From Agaricus subrufescens (Eukaryota > Basidiomycota > Agaricomycetes > Agaricales > Agaricaceae), in contig CM057059.1 of assembly GCA_029945375.1 (NCBI GenBank), forward strand, positions 496,001-560,000: 64,000 bases of DNA, read 5' to 3'. The notes under the pieces are model-generated. The model did no database searches. It worked only from the letters and a program-made list of their open reading frames with translations, and was not told the origin of the DNA. The number at the start of each line of letters is the position of its first letter. The stretch's first letter is position 1. The position numbers were made by a program, and so were the translations under genes. Of this stretch, positions 25,955 to 37,154 are shown piece by piece.

Positions 25955-28721
25955 ATGGCACCAGGTCGTCCCAGACGCGTGCAGGCTGCACCACCCCAAT
26001 CCCAGAACATCCAGAATGACAACCAAGACCCGCAGGAGTATCCTGCTCTCTTTATCGATCCCATGATGGGCACCCCTCTCCCCATCTATGTCGACAAGGA
26101 CGTTGACGATCGTGAAAATATCGTGCGTTTGATCACAGTGAGTATTGCTTTTAGCCTCCGCAGACCGCGCGGCTGCTATTTGCTGCTTCGCTGCCTCAAT
26201 CACCGCGGACATTGAGCATCCTCTGTTGCCGTGGACTAGTCCAAATCTTGACATCTGTACTTATGACTTATGTTCCTGTCTCGTTTAGAGTCATGGTGGC
26301 ACCGTCTCTCCAAACTACAGTGGTGTTCCGTACATTCTTGGTAAGCATCCTTCATGTCCTATAGCTCCTTCTATCCTCTTGCTTGCCTTTCTATTTTATC
26401 TCGCAAGACAAGTTACTGATTCGTTCTTCACAAGTGGACCCACATAAAGCGTCCGGGCAAAACCTGTACCGCCATTACCTTGGGAAAAAGGGGAAGATTG
26501 TCCTATCCTCGAAATGGGCCTACGAATGTATACGATTGAATCAGTTGCAAACGTTTCATAGCAATTATGCTGGTTGTAAACTAACTGGAAAAGAACCGTA
26601 AGAATTCTCTTACAACGCAGACCGCCGCGACTGAATACTTCTCTCGTAGACCTCATGTCGGTCCCACAGAACCCACGAATCCACCACAGCAAGCTATTCC
26701 GCCTATGGCCCCTCAGACGCAGCAAGCTTCATCATCAGGGCCTATGCGCGATGCAATTCCATCTCCTCAACCTTCCAACATGCGCCCACCTCGGAATCCC
26801 ATTCAAAGTGCACCCCGCCCAGATCCTCCGATGCAACAACCGATACAAAGTCACCGTCCAAGTCTACAGCCAGTCCCTCCTGGAATTATGTCGACAAGCG
26901 TTCCCGTAAACGGTTTGACCTTCGCCCCTTACGCTATCTTTGGGCAGGACATGGGTCCTCCTCCGGCCGCCACTGCACCACCCCAGGCACCCAGTGCCTC
27001 AGCCCCTGGTCAACCACCCCCTCGGGTGCCTCCTGAAGGGACATTGCCACCATGGCAAGCTACCACTGGTATTGCGCCTTCACAAACCCATTTCAGTCCG
27101 CCTTCGCCGCCGAATCAGGGCCACATAATGCAACGGCCGCCACAGTGGCATGAATATGGACACGATGGACATACCGGGGAGCCTATACCTGCTGCACCCA
27201 CAGGAACTACTTACGAGTACCGTTACCGAGAAGATGGCACTGGTCAGTGGGTTCCTACACAAACTTATTACGATCCAGGGGTGAGTTGGGAACATCCGTT
27301 TTGACTGTATATAGTCTGAGGTGGAGAAGCAATATGAACAGGCGTATCAGCCAACTTACCCTACTGAGGTATCGAGTGGCAATGTTACTGAACAACCGAT
27401 CCATGTGCAACCTGGAGCTGACAGCAATCCTCCAGCTGGTCCGTCTTCTCAGCCGGACGTGGACGATCGGCCTCGAGGCAGGAAACGCACACGGACTCAA
27501 GTGTGTCTTCTATCTTGCTATACACGTTTCACAGCAGTTGACATTGATGAATCTGAAGCCGCCTCCCGCAACGCCTGCTTCAAGTTTAGTCATCAATCGA
27601 AGTGGGACAGCAAGATCACCTACACCCCCTTCTCGAATTATCAAAAGCACATACGGCGGAAACTTATTCACCGCGGATGATGTGCTCTATCTCAAAAAAT
27701 ATATCGACTATTGTCGAGACCAAGGCCTAGTTTTAAGGTATGCTTGAGTTGTCAATGAGAAGTATGCCGACCCTGATTTGGTCTAGTTTGCGTGAAATAT
27801 GTGAACGAATAGCCATAAGAGCACCCCATCACACGTATGACTTCTTTATTCCCATTTGTCCACTCGTTAACGGCCATGAAGATTTTACTCTTGGCGACGG
27901 TATTGTAACAAGCACCAAATTCGGCTGGGTGGTTACGTCATGAACAATGCCAGCAGCGAAACCAATCAACGTTCAGAATCAGCAGAGGGCGATTGGGAGA
28001 TGGATGCTTCGGACGCGGAAACTGTTTTGCAAGCTGGTCCCTCAGCGGAACCAGGGTTCACAGATGAATCAGTAATGCAACAGAATAAAACAAAAGGGCC
28101 GAGGAATAAATCGCCCACCCCTCCCAGGGCTCTGTTTAGGAGCACGACTGGTAAGGGTGTGGCATTCACGATTCAAGACCGGGATTTTTTGATTGGCTTT
28201 ATGGCACATCGGAAGTATGTCTTATTTCTAGCCGGTTTTTTTTTTTGGTTTTCAACGCATTGACCTATGTTCCCTGAACACAGATCTCAGGGTCGTTTGG
28301 ATATGGTTCAGTTCTGGAAGGATGTGTCGTTAAAAGCACCACATCATTCAAAGGCGTCATGGATGAAATATTGGAGGCGGCATAAACATGAGTTCAACCG
28401 CACCGAGACGGATGCACCGCTACCACCCGCGCCTGAGAAGAAAATGCGGTACAGTAGGCAGGATGACGTTTTGCTGGCGAAATATTTCTATGAGCGACCA
28501 ACGGGTACTTCGGATTCGATATTTCAATCTTTTGGAAGAAAGGTGCGTTTGCTTCCGGCCCTTGATCCTTCTGTTTTACCGTGGAGCTCATGTCATGATT
28601 ATCGTAGTATCCACATCATCCGTGGAAAGGTTGGCAAGAACACCACCGTATACATAAAGCTAAGATTGATAATCTCATTGTTATGTTACATGGGGGAGAA
28701 AATATTGATGTGGAGACATAG
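25955..28721 (+). CDS. Rap1-like protein: BRCT plus three Myb-type domains
   Basis: This is probably a telomere or chromatin protein related to Rap1. Exons are 25955-26137, 26289-26340, 26435-26597, 26650-27280, 27315-27500, 27559-27737, 27787-27834, 27882-28214, 28284-28542 and 28608-28721, joining to 715 aa; exon 6 could instead begin at 27538, which adds seven codons. Residues ~30-130 form a BRCT domain of the Rap1 type (LITSHGGTVSPNYSGVPYIL, then AYECIRLNQLQTFHSNYAGC). A ~240-residue Pro/Gln-rich linker follows. Three Myb-like modules come next: one from FTADDVLYLKKYI to HHTFYSWRRYCNKH, one from FTIQDRDFLIGFM to SWMKYWRRHKHEF, and one from YSRQDDVLLAKYF to PWKGWQEHHRIHK. The protein ends 12 codons after the third module (ending GGENIDVET), so the classical Rap1 C-terminal domain is absent. 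Fold assignment is strong; the telomere role is inferred. Confidence 0.82.
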
Positions 28722-28867
28722 TTTCCTCCTACCTTTCGTTTTCGCATCTTTATTGATCATGGTTTTTCGTAAGGTATCCTTATGTTTTGCTGAGCGTTTG
28801 CATATGTATTCGTAATTTATTATGTTTGTACAGTTTTTCTATCCTTATTCTTTTACTTCGGGGCCAA

Positions 28868-30497
28868 TCAATTTGTACTGACGGAAACGATCTCTGAGGG
28901 TGACAGAACATGAGAAAAGGGCATATCGGGTGTAGGTTGTAACCAGTTCTTGTGGTCGTATTCTGCATGAGGTGCTGACTCGATCATATGAAATGTGTAA
29001 GCGAAGCGTGTGTTGGGACTCGTGTTTCGTTCGGATTTATGCAACACGGAGCCATGGATTAGGACCATGTCACCTTTAGAGGTGAGACTTTGAGTCAGTA
29101 GATGACGTGCGGTTTGGAACTTAAACTAATCGTACCGGGATTGCAGGTCTCGAGGATATACTCTCCTTTCGCTCGTTCGTTGATGGCTCTTTCTTCTTCC
29201 GCAGAGACGAGTGGTTCAAAGCCTGTACCGCCTGACGGAAGGCGGACAAAGCGTTTGGTGATAGGCGTTGTGAGATGAGATCCGGGAAGGAAGGATAGAG
29301 CGCCATTTGTAGGTGTGCATTTCTCGAGAGCTATCCAGACGCCAAGTGCCGAAGGAGGGTTGGTGTACTGGACGAGATGGATCGAGTTGAGTAAACTTTT
29401 TTTCCGGGAATTAGTGGGGGCTTACGAGGAATGTTCTGTTTTTCGATTAATGATTATGAGTGTGTGAGTGACGGGAATCTGGTGCGGGACCTTGAATGAC
29501 GCACGAGTCGTTGTGTTCGGGGACTATATAGGACTTTATTAGCTTGTGAAGAGAGCGGACTCGGATGAATGTAATAACAGAACCTTCTCCTCCAATCTGT
29601 TGTTGCTTTGTAATCACCATGCTTTGTAGAGCTGGGCGATATCATGAATGGAATTAAACCTTGAGGGGAAAAAGAAGTTCGTACCAACAGGGTCACGGTG
29701 GAATTTGAGGTCGCGGGCCAATGATTTAAGGCGATCGTTCTCAAGGGTGACTTTACGGAAGAGAGGGTCGAGCTCGTGGAGGCCTAGGTTGAAGAGGAAT
29801 AGTGTCCGATGAGATAGGCAGAAGTAATGAGGAGGCTTTTGCGGAGCGACACGGGGTGATTGCCTTTGTATACAGTACTCACCGTGGCCAATCTTATTGA
29901 CTGCTTTTTGCTTGGGCCGATTTAGCTTACCGTCCGGATCGACGGCATCCTCTTCGAGAAAGAAACGGCTGTGGTAAGATAAGGGAGTATAAATGGTATG
30001 CTGAATGGTTATAGATGAACTTCTCACATCTTGTCGCCTGAAGTTAGAAAGTAATCATCTCCCACGTGGTTGTCATCTCCTGTGGTAAACTTGGTCTAGG
30101 ATGGTAGGCTTAGGAAGGAGTTGTATTCTGAAGCTAGTGGTGTTGTATACGCACACGAGGATGGGAGTTGATATCAAACTCATTGAGAAGTTGCTTTGAC
30201 CGATTGAGTAAAGCACCGGCCTCTTCCTGGTCCAAGAAGCTCGGAATAACTAGGTACCTAAGTCAAATGCGGGTCAGGGCTAGTGCATGGGAGGACCAAG
30301 TGATGGTGGTTATTGGTGATAGATGACCGTTAGAAGACCGTCCACGATCATGTCCAGTGGGTGGAGGCGATGACGACGTTACGTTACATACCCGTCTTTG
30401 TAAAACTAGATCCTTGAAATGAGCACGGGTCCCTGGAAACGTTGAAAAGAAAGCACACCTTGTCTATCTGTTGTTGAGTTAGAAATTCGAGCACCAT
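28868..30497 (-). CDS. Phytanoyl-CoA dioxygenase (PhyH) family protein
   Basis: This is an Fe(II)/2-oxoglutarate dioxygenase resembling PHYHD1. Eleven exons join to 307 aa: 30497-30459, 30405-30392, 30257-30155, 30095-30028, 29968-29883, 29783-29685, 29631-29584, 29523-29505, 29435-29426, 29367-29136, 29073-28868. The iron-binding His-x-Asp is in VPEHNDSTFLYTNPPS, which spans the 19-nt and 10-nt exons, and the distal His is in VLHKSERN with the nearby Arg for 2-oxoglutarate. Other family landmarks are [13 protein letters not shown] near the N-terminus, [14 protein letters not shown] and [15 protein letters not shown]. There is no PTS2-like or signal sequence. Every junction is GT-AG and restores the family motif, which supports the tiny exons. 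The substrate is unknown. It is divergent from CDC6 across 366 bases. Confidence 0.92.
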
Positions 30498-30863
30498 TGT
30501 GGCGGTTAAGGGAGTACTTAGAACGTGATCGAATGATGGGTTGATCGGGTGTTGATCTTATCTTATCTACCCGCGTACACAGGGTCGCGATGATCCAACA
30601 CCACGGAAAACACCTGGTTGATATTAGTAGACGGTGTCTGTATAGAGGTTCCCGTTCCAATAACTCGTTAATACGCGACAGATTCCGGGTTCAGAAGGGG
30701 GGGAAGACGTGCACGTGGGGCACGCGACAGTAGCGCGTTTACGCGTTTGATGGGATCATCGGAGTGTGAATGGCGAGTTACTTCAGTCGGGACTGCCCTT
30801 CCTCCCTTGTTGTCTCAACACACTCGTCTGCCCCGCCAGACCTCGAGCTCGTCACCATTGCCT
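30498..30863. promoter_or_regulatory. Divergent promoter PhyH/CDC6 with MluI cell-cycle boxes
   Basis: This 366-base intergenic region serves both the dioxygenase (-) and CDC6 (+). Three ACGCG cores lie within 75 bases at 30673-30677, 30722-30726 and 30741-30746, the last being a full ACGCGT, about 120-190 nt before the CDC6 ATG. In fungi this MCB element binds the MBF (Mbp1/Swi6-type) factor that drives G1/S genes, and CDC6/Cdc18 is a classical target. The motif is visible in the sequence; its use here is inferred. Confidence 0.6.
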
Positions 30864-32924
30864 ATGCAGACAACGCGTGTAACTCGTAGCTCGGTCCTCG
30901 GGAAACGTGGGCTTCAGCAACAGCAGGAATCGTCCTCGCTGCCGTCAAAGTCTGCTGACCGCCTTCAGACTCCTGATTCTACCCCACTTTCGAAGCGTCC
31001 GCGAGTCTCGACGCTTACCGTAGATGGCGACGGCAATAAAGAAAATATCCCCCCCTTCTCTTCTCGGCTCTTAACGCCAGACCCCTCCCCAACCACTACA
31101 AGGACTTCGCGCTCCCTCCGAAGGTCTGGTACCGAAATTGTTTCCCCTACGCGCGCAAAACATGGTACGTATTCCTATATTAAATATAGATTCCATTGTT
31201 CTGAAGTCACTACAAGCGATTCGTCGTTACGCGTCAACGTCAACCATCGCGTGTCATGATTCGACACCCGATCCGCCTGTTTTCTCCATTGCTACGCCGC
31301 CACCTAGCCCAGTCTCTCCCCTTCCACTACACATTCGTGCTCGTGCATTACTACGTGCTACCTGTAACAATGCTGACAATCAGATCGCTGGACGTGATAC
31401 TGAGCGCGCCTTGATACGTGAATTCATATCGTCCTTCATGGATGATTCTGCTATGACCCTTGACGAACCCTCTCCTACGCTTTATGTTTCTGGATCGCCT
31501 GGATGCGGAAAAACCGCTCTCGTGAACTCGGTGCTTGGTGAATTGAAACCGGAAACCGACGGCGTCAAAACAATTTTCATCAATTGCATGGCCCTGAATA
31601 ATCTTGATGCGCTTTGGGATCGGATGTTCGAGGAAATTGATACCGAAGGAAAACAAAAATCCAAGTCTCGCAAGACAAAGGGCAAAGACGCCATTGAAGC
31701 ACTGCTTACTGGCATTCGAACGAAATGGTATGCCTATCTAATTTTCCTCGGTTGAACCGGTTCTGATATTTTCATAGCATCCTAATTTTGGATGAATTAG
31801 ATCACATAACGCCAAACTCGCTTAGCTTGGCTTCTCTATTTTCTGTACCCGCTTCAACACCTTCGCGCCTTCGGCTCATTGGTATCGCAAACACTCATAC
31901 ACTGACCTCGGCGTCGTCTCCATCCCTTAATGTCCGCACTTTGCATTTTGCGCCCTATACTTCGAATCAACTATTCGACATCTTGCAAATGCGGCTAAAC
32001 CCATTCTTCGAGGCTGAAATAGACTCGGCACAAGGCGATCCCAAAAAATTTCTCCCAACACCTGCTCTAACGTTGCTAACCAAGAAAATCGCTGGAATGA
32101 CCGGTGACGTTCGAAGTCTTTTCGAAGTACTTCGTGGTGCGATTGATATTGCTACCGCACCGTCAAAGGCCACCAATGTTACCGCTGCTAGTGTTTCCCC
32201 TAGCCATGTTCTCGCTGCCCTCAAAGCCTATAAACCATCCTCTGGCAAGTCGGTTGTATCGACACCCACCTCGAGTGGTGCTTCTGTTAGCAACAGCGAG
32301 ACAGTAACTAAAGTGAAGAACCTCAACCTTCAAGCGCGTCTTGTCCTTCTTAGTGTCCTTCTTGCCTCGAAACGCCTAGAAGCTGGCTTAACCGTATCCG
32401 GATCCTCGTCTACGACATCGCCTCGCAAAGCCAATGCATCTTCGCTTCGCCGTACGGCATCTACCGTCCAATCGTCATCCACCATAGACACAAATCAACT
32501 CCACTCATACTACTCTGCCGTCCTCACCAGGTCCGATTCTGGTGTCTTTGATCCTACTAGTCGAAGTGAATTCGGTGATCTTCTGAATGTCCTTGAGGGC
32601 AATGGGCTTGTCTGCTTGTCTTCGAGTGTCGGAGGAAGTGGTCGCAAGCCCTTCGGCCGATCTATGTCATTAGGTGGAAAAGGCGCTGCGGGAAATGTCG
32701 GTAGTGTCAAACTCGTAGAGGGCATTTGGTGCGAAGAAATCCTCCGCGGACTTGGCATCAGTAATGCCCCTCAGGCTGACGGTGAGGTAGACGCATGCGA
32801 AGAAGAGGTCAAGATGATTTGGCAGCGCGAGCAAACCCGGACTACGAAAGACGTCAAGGCTATGAATACGGTCACATCCAAAGGAGCTTGTGAAGATGTC
32901 TTCGCTGGTGCTTTCGAGCTTTAA
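30864..32924 (+). CDS. CDC6: CDC6, AAA+ replication licensing factor
   Basis: Cdc6 loads the MCM helicase onto ORC-bound origins. Exons are 30864-31164, 31217-31727 and 31778-32924, joining to 652 aa. The N-terminus is a disordered regulatory region with several Ser/Thr-Pro sites and a KEN-type degron (GNKENIPPF), fitting CDK control and APC/C turnover. The AAA+ core has Walker A SGSPGCGKTAL, Walker B ILILDELDHI and sensor-1 IGIANTHTL, followed by the lid and a winged-helix region rich in Ser. The absence of a BAH domain favours Cdc6 over Orc1. An upstream in-frame Met at 30747 exists, but I prefer 30864 (MQTTRVTRSS) because the extension overlaps the MCB promoter motifs. Confidence 0.93.
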
Positions 32925-33392
32925 CCAACTCAAATTGCCGACTTCTCCGGTTTTATCCTTCTGAATTATGCTTAACATTATGACCTATGCATTCCCCTCT
33001 TATCCTACTCTTGCATTTCTTTTAGTCATCATCATCTCGCATTTGTTTCATTCTGACGTCAACTATTTCGTCCCACAATTTGGCCGCTTAAGGGTCATCG
33101 ATTTGTATTTTTCTTTCCTCTCTTCCTTTGCTCCTTCATGCTACTCCCTTGCATTGCTCTTTTCAATACCCAGACAATCATAGACAATCATTCTTCTACC
33201 ATATGCTCTCCCTTTTTTGTTTGGTTAACCATCCATGCGTACTTATAGTCGCTATCCAGGAAGGAAATGATGATCCCCAAAGTCGAAATATGTAGAAATA
33301 CTTTTGAATCTGTAATTGAACCTGTCAATATGAACTTCTTTTCTCATCCATACGCGATGCTCGATACCAACAGCACAATTTTTTTTTCGGAG
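32925..33392. other. Convergent 3' region between CDC6 and DIS3
   Basis: This 468-base gap lies between two facing stop codons. It is AT-rich and pyrimidine-rich, with short poly-T runs. I see nothing beyond the two 3' untranslated regions. Confidence 0.6.
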
Positions 33393-36300
33393 CTACAAGC
33401 CACTAGAATCGATAGGGGATATCAATGACATTTTGACTTTGCCTCTTTGAGTATTCTTATCCTTCTCAACTTCGATGTTCACCGATACTTTATCAAACAC
33501 CGCGATAGTGACTTCGCCCGATGGACCAGGAACCGTAATCGAGTAATTCTCCGCATCGAACTTGATGTCCTTTTTGAACATCACGAGTCCTTCAATACCC
33601 AGTCTTAAATCTAGTCAGCAAATAACCTATCCACAGCATTTTTGACTTACTTTGACACAAACACGCTCAACCCATTTCTAAATGCTCGTATCACAAAAGC
33701 TTCTTCCTTGACACCACCGCCACCACCACTCTTTGCTTCTCGTTCATTCCTTCCTTTCAACGCTAACCCGACATAGAACTCAACACTTGCTCGACCAGCC
33801 ATCTGCGCCATCCTATGACGTCTATTTATAACATCCATAACATGCTCAACATGGGATTTTGAATGAAGCGATGGATGGAGAGGTGAATATCCAATCGAGG
33901 CAGCTAGTTGTCGATGAGCGAGGACATCTAAAATGAGAAAATTTTTTAGTTGGTGGTAGAGGACTGTTTGTCTCTATGTGACTTGCCTGCGTATCTCCGA
34001 ATCGGACTCGTAAAATGAGTATAAATGGCGCTGGCGAGGCCATAATGCCCGAATGTATCCCTCGGAACACTTCCCGAACAGAAATATTCCGCAGAGAGCA
34101 TACATCGTGTAGCCATGATACGCACAAGCGTGTTAAAAGCAGGCTCTTGCGGATCCTAAAATATAACGTCTCAAAAATACCCGTCCTTCAAAAGAAAACA
34201 TGACACGCTTACCACACAAGTATCCAGAGAATCCGCCAACGCTCGCGAACTCGACACGTCCAGTTTGATCCCCTTCCTCTTCAACAAGATATCTTGCAAC
34301 TTCTCAAAATTGGCTTTGGGAGGCGGTAAATGCCTTCTCAGAACAGCTGTCTGCGGGAACGTTTCTTGAATCTTTTCCGCTACACTGATATTGGCGAGTA
34401 GCATGAATTCTTCGACAAGACTATTAGTTTCCCGTAGTTCTTTCTGTTCAACGTCAATGGGATCTGAAGATTCAGAGCTTTCGAGATGAATCTTGACTTC
34501 GGGGGAGGCAAGGTTGAGTGCACCGGCTTTCATCCGTTTTTCCTTCAGCTTTTTGGCGAGGGTGTTAAGGAGGCGGATGCTATCGCTGAGATCATCTTGT
34601 TGATTGCTATAGTTTATGAGCTGAGCATCAGCTTGGAAGGATCAAACACGTACGGGTCATCTTTGCGAATCTGAGCCTCTTCGTATGTGAAGGCAGCTTT
34701 CGAGGCAATGACAGATTTTGTAAATCTGACATTGACGATGTCTGCCTCAGGAGTTAATTCCTGCAACATAAATTAGCATGAGTGGTCGTAGTCGAGGAAT
34801 CAAGCTCATACCCAAATTGCTGAGAACGCCAAACGTTCAACAAAGGGCCGAAGAGAACATAAATTGGTACCCAGCAGCGAGGGCAACATATCGATGCGCC
34901 TATCCACAAGATATACAGTAGTACCTCGATCAGCGGCTTCGTTGTCGATCGGCGTATCAGAGTGGACGAAATGCGAAACATCCGCGATATCTGGGATAGC
35001 CGTTCAGGGAAGAGAATGTAAGGACCTTGGGGTTTTCACTTACGAACTCCGGCCTCTATATTTCCATTCGGTAGACGGCGTGCATGCAATGCATCATCGA
35101 TATCCTGACAACCTTCGAAAGTTTGAGTAAGTGGGTAATGAAAATGCAGGTGAGTGCGTACCAGGAGGGTCAATGCTACAGATCAAAAGCTGCCTCAGAT
35201 CCTCTCTATTTTTCCATACAGGATTCGCTTCATTTTTCAACGGAACAACCCACTGTTCACCCTCAGGAGGCAAACAATCAAGAATCGCCTTCCCAAATGG
35301 CCTATAGCGTACATCAAACTCCAGCATCAAGCTCTCTTGTTCTGCCTCTTTACTCTCTACCTTACCAAGGGCCCTAACGAAATGGCCTTCGGGATAACGT
35401 GAATTAATATCCCAGCGGTCGATAGTAACTAGGATCTTTTGGCCAATTAATGTAGGAGCTTGTCTCGTTCTAAGCCGAATGCGAGGCAATAGGCGTGATA
35501 CAGGTGTGGCAAATACGGTTTGTTGAGCGAGAGAGGTGGCATTGACGGATGTTAGAGATGTACTGTCGATGTGGCAGACATATGCACGCCAATTACGCTT
35601 GATGATGCCGACTACACGACCTGTGGGTTGCCTTTCTGTGGACCGGGCAGACTCTTCGGATTTGACGAGGCGTGATTCCCGAGCGGTCACTTCACCATCG
35701 GATTCTTCCCCCTCATCTCCGGAATCTTCGACATCATCATTCTTAAGAGTGGCTAGCCCAAGATTCAGAAAAAGGAAGATAGTCGCCAGACAGAAAGACA
35801 TACTATCTTGGTCTACAACCTCATCAGCAGGAGCCTTCCACTCCTTTTCGCTAAAGACCTCGACTGCGACAATGTCCCCACTGACCGCTCTGTTCATGTT
35901 TTCTCGCCCAATAAGAAGTACAGGTTTGTTAAAAGCTGGTACAGGTACACTGCCCTAAAGGCAACATCAGCATCATGCGGGGGACTGAGATTTATGCCCT
36001 TACTTCCAGATAATTATATTGATTCGCATTGAAGTAACCTTGGTGAAGTTCTCCTGCCTTAACTCCTGCAGCGAGTGTTGCGGTAGGAAGGTACTGCAAG
36101 GTATCAGGGACCGTGATGATCGTCAGGTGGAGGGCATACCTCAGGATACAAAGGTTGTCGTATGCCGGAAGCTCTAGTTGGTTCGATCCCATTTGAATCA
36201 GTCACGGCAAGTAAATCGAGGAGTTGGTTGGCCTCTGGCAAGCTTTCTATATATCTCTTCACTGCAAATGAATCAGCAAACAACACAAGCTGTTAGGGAG

Positions 36301-37154
36301 GGATGTGCCTTACTAGATATTGCTGTTATACCAGAACCCTCGGCTTTCTGCCTATTTGCCACATCTTCTGTCAAAAGAACGACCGTCGGTATTTTGGGTA
36401 GAGCTTGTCCACGAATTGGGGGTCGGGTGACCTGTAGATGGCTGTTGTACCACTCGGTAGCCTTTCTAATACCTGTACTCGATGTCAATACGGACATGTG
36501 TATTCAGAGATTGATACTCACCTCGGTCATTCCGGTCGTTCGGCGTTTCGTCCTCTTCGCGAATAACCGCAGTCTCGCTAGGATCATTTGAGAATCAAAT
36601 CATTCATCATTGGAGAGCAACATACGACCTGTACTCATTGTAGAATACCCATATCTTCTTGTCGTCCATTTTTGTAAGAGCTTTCAACCGATTGTACAGA
36701 GCGAGTGAACGGTGTCGGACCTCTTCCATGACTGTCTGCAGAAGAATAATTGGAGGAGTGAACAAGGATGACTCCATGACGTCCATCTGTAGCAAAAAGG
36801 GACGACAGTCAGAACTATCCATTCGAGAGCCATGTTCAAAATTTACTTGGGAGAGGAATATATTTGTGTCCGGTAAGATGAAGTGGCCATTAGGGAAATT
36901 TGGGTGGGGTGCACCGGGAGTAGGAAGTGTATGTTCTAGAGAAGAATGGCAGGCGATACAACCTTGTATTCCACAGGAGACATCATCTCGAAGATATCGC
37001 TCACGCAGCACTGATGGATGGTGAGATGTGACGTTGATCTGCGGGCAAAGGAGTCACCTTTGATGACCTTTCCTCGCGCAGTTTTTTTGAAGAACTTGCG
37101 CTGCGTAATCACTGCCTCTGAGCGCGGACGTTTTTTAATGGTGATCTGGTCCAT
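33393..37154 (-). CDS. DIS3: DIS3/RRP44, exosome catalytic ribonuclease
   Basis: DIS3 is the 3'-5' exo- and endoribonuclease of the RNA exosome. Sixteen exons join to 997 aa: 37154-37058, 37010-36847, 36786-36629, 36577-36522, 36472-36314, 36261-36140, 36093-36004, 35954-35804, 35752-35162, 35112-35044, 34990-34812, 34760-34654, 34606-34213, 34155-33987, 33927-33651, 33603-33393. Domains in order: the Cys-rich CR3 motif ([12 protein letters not shown]), a PIN domain with its acids in [16 protein letters not shown] and NDRNDR, cold-shock domains, the RNB domain ([20 protein letters not shown], then [36 protein letters not shown]), and an S1 domain at the C-terminus. All key acids are present, so both nuclease activities look intact. 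The intron 33986-33928 has a GC donor (AG|GCAAGT); the other introns are GT-AG. Confidence 0.96.

Noticed and set aside
25712..26254. 180-codon - strand frame
   Set aside because: It overlaps the first exon of the Rap1-like gene antisense, and that exon's BRCT reading is conserved.
29101..29530. Apparent stop codons in the dioxygenase around the iron site
   Set aside because: They fall inside short GT-AG introns flanking 10-nt and 19-nt exons; the spliced reading is conserved.
36178..36190. TTGGTTCGATCCC, resembling a tRNA T-loop
   Set aside because: It lies within the conserved DIS3 coding exon 36261-36140, read antisense, and has no matching acceptor or anticodon arms nearby.
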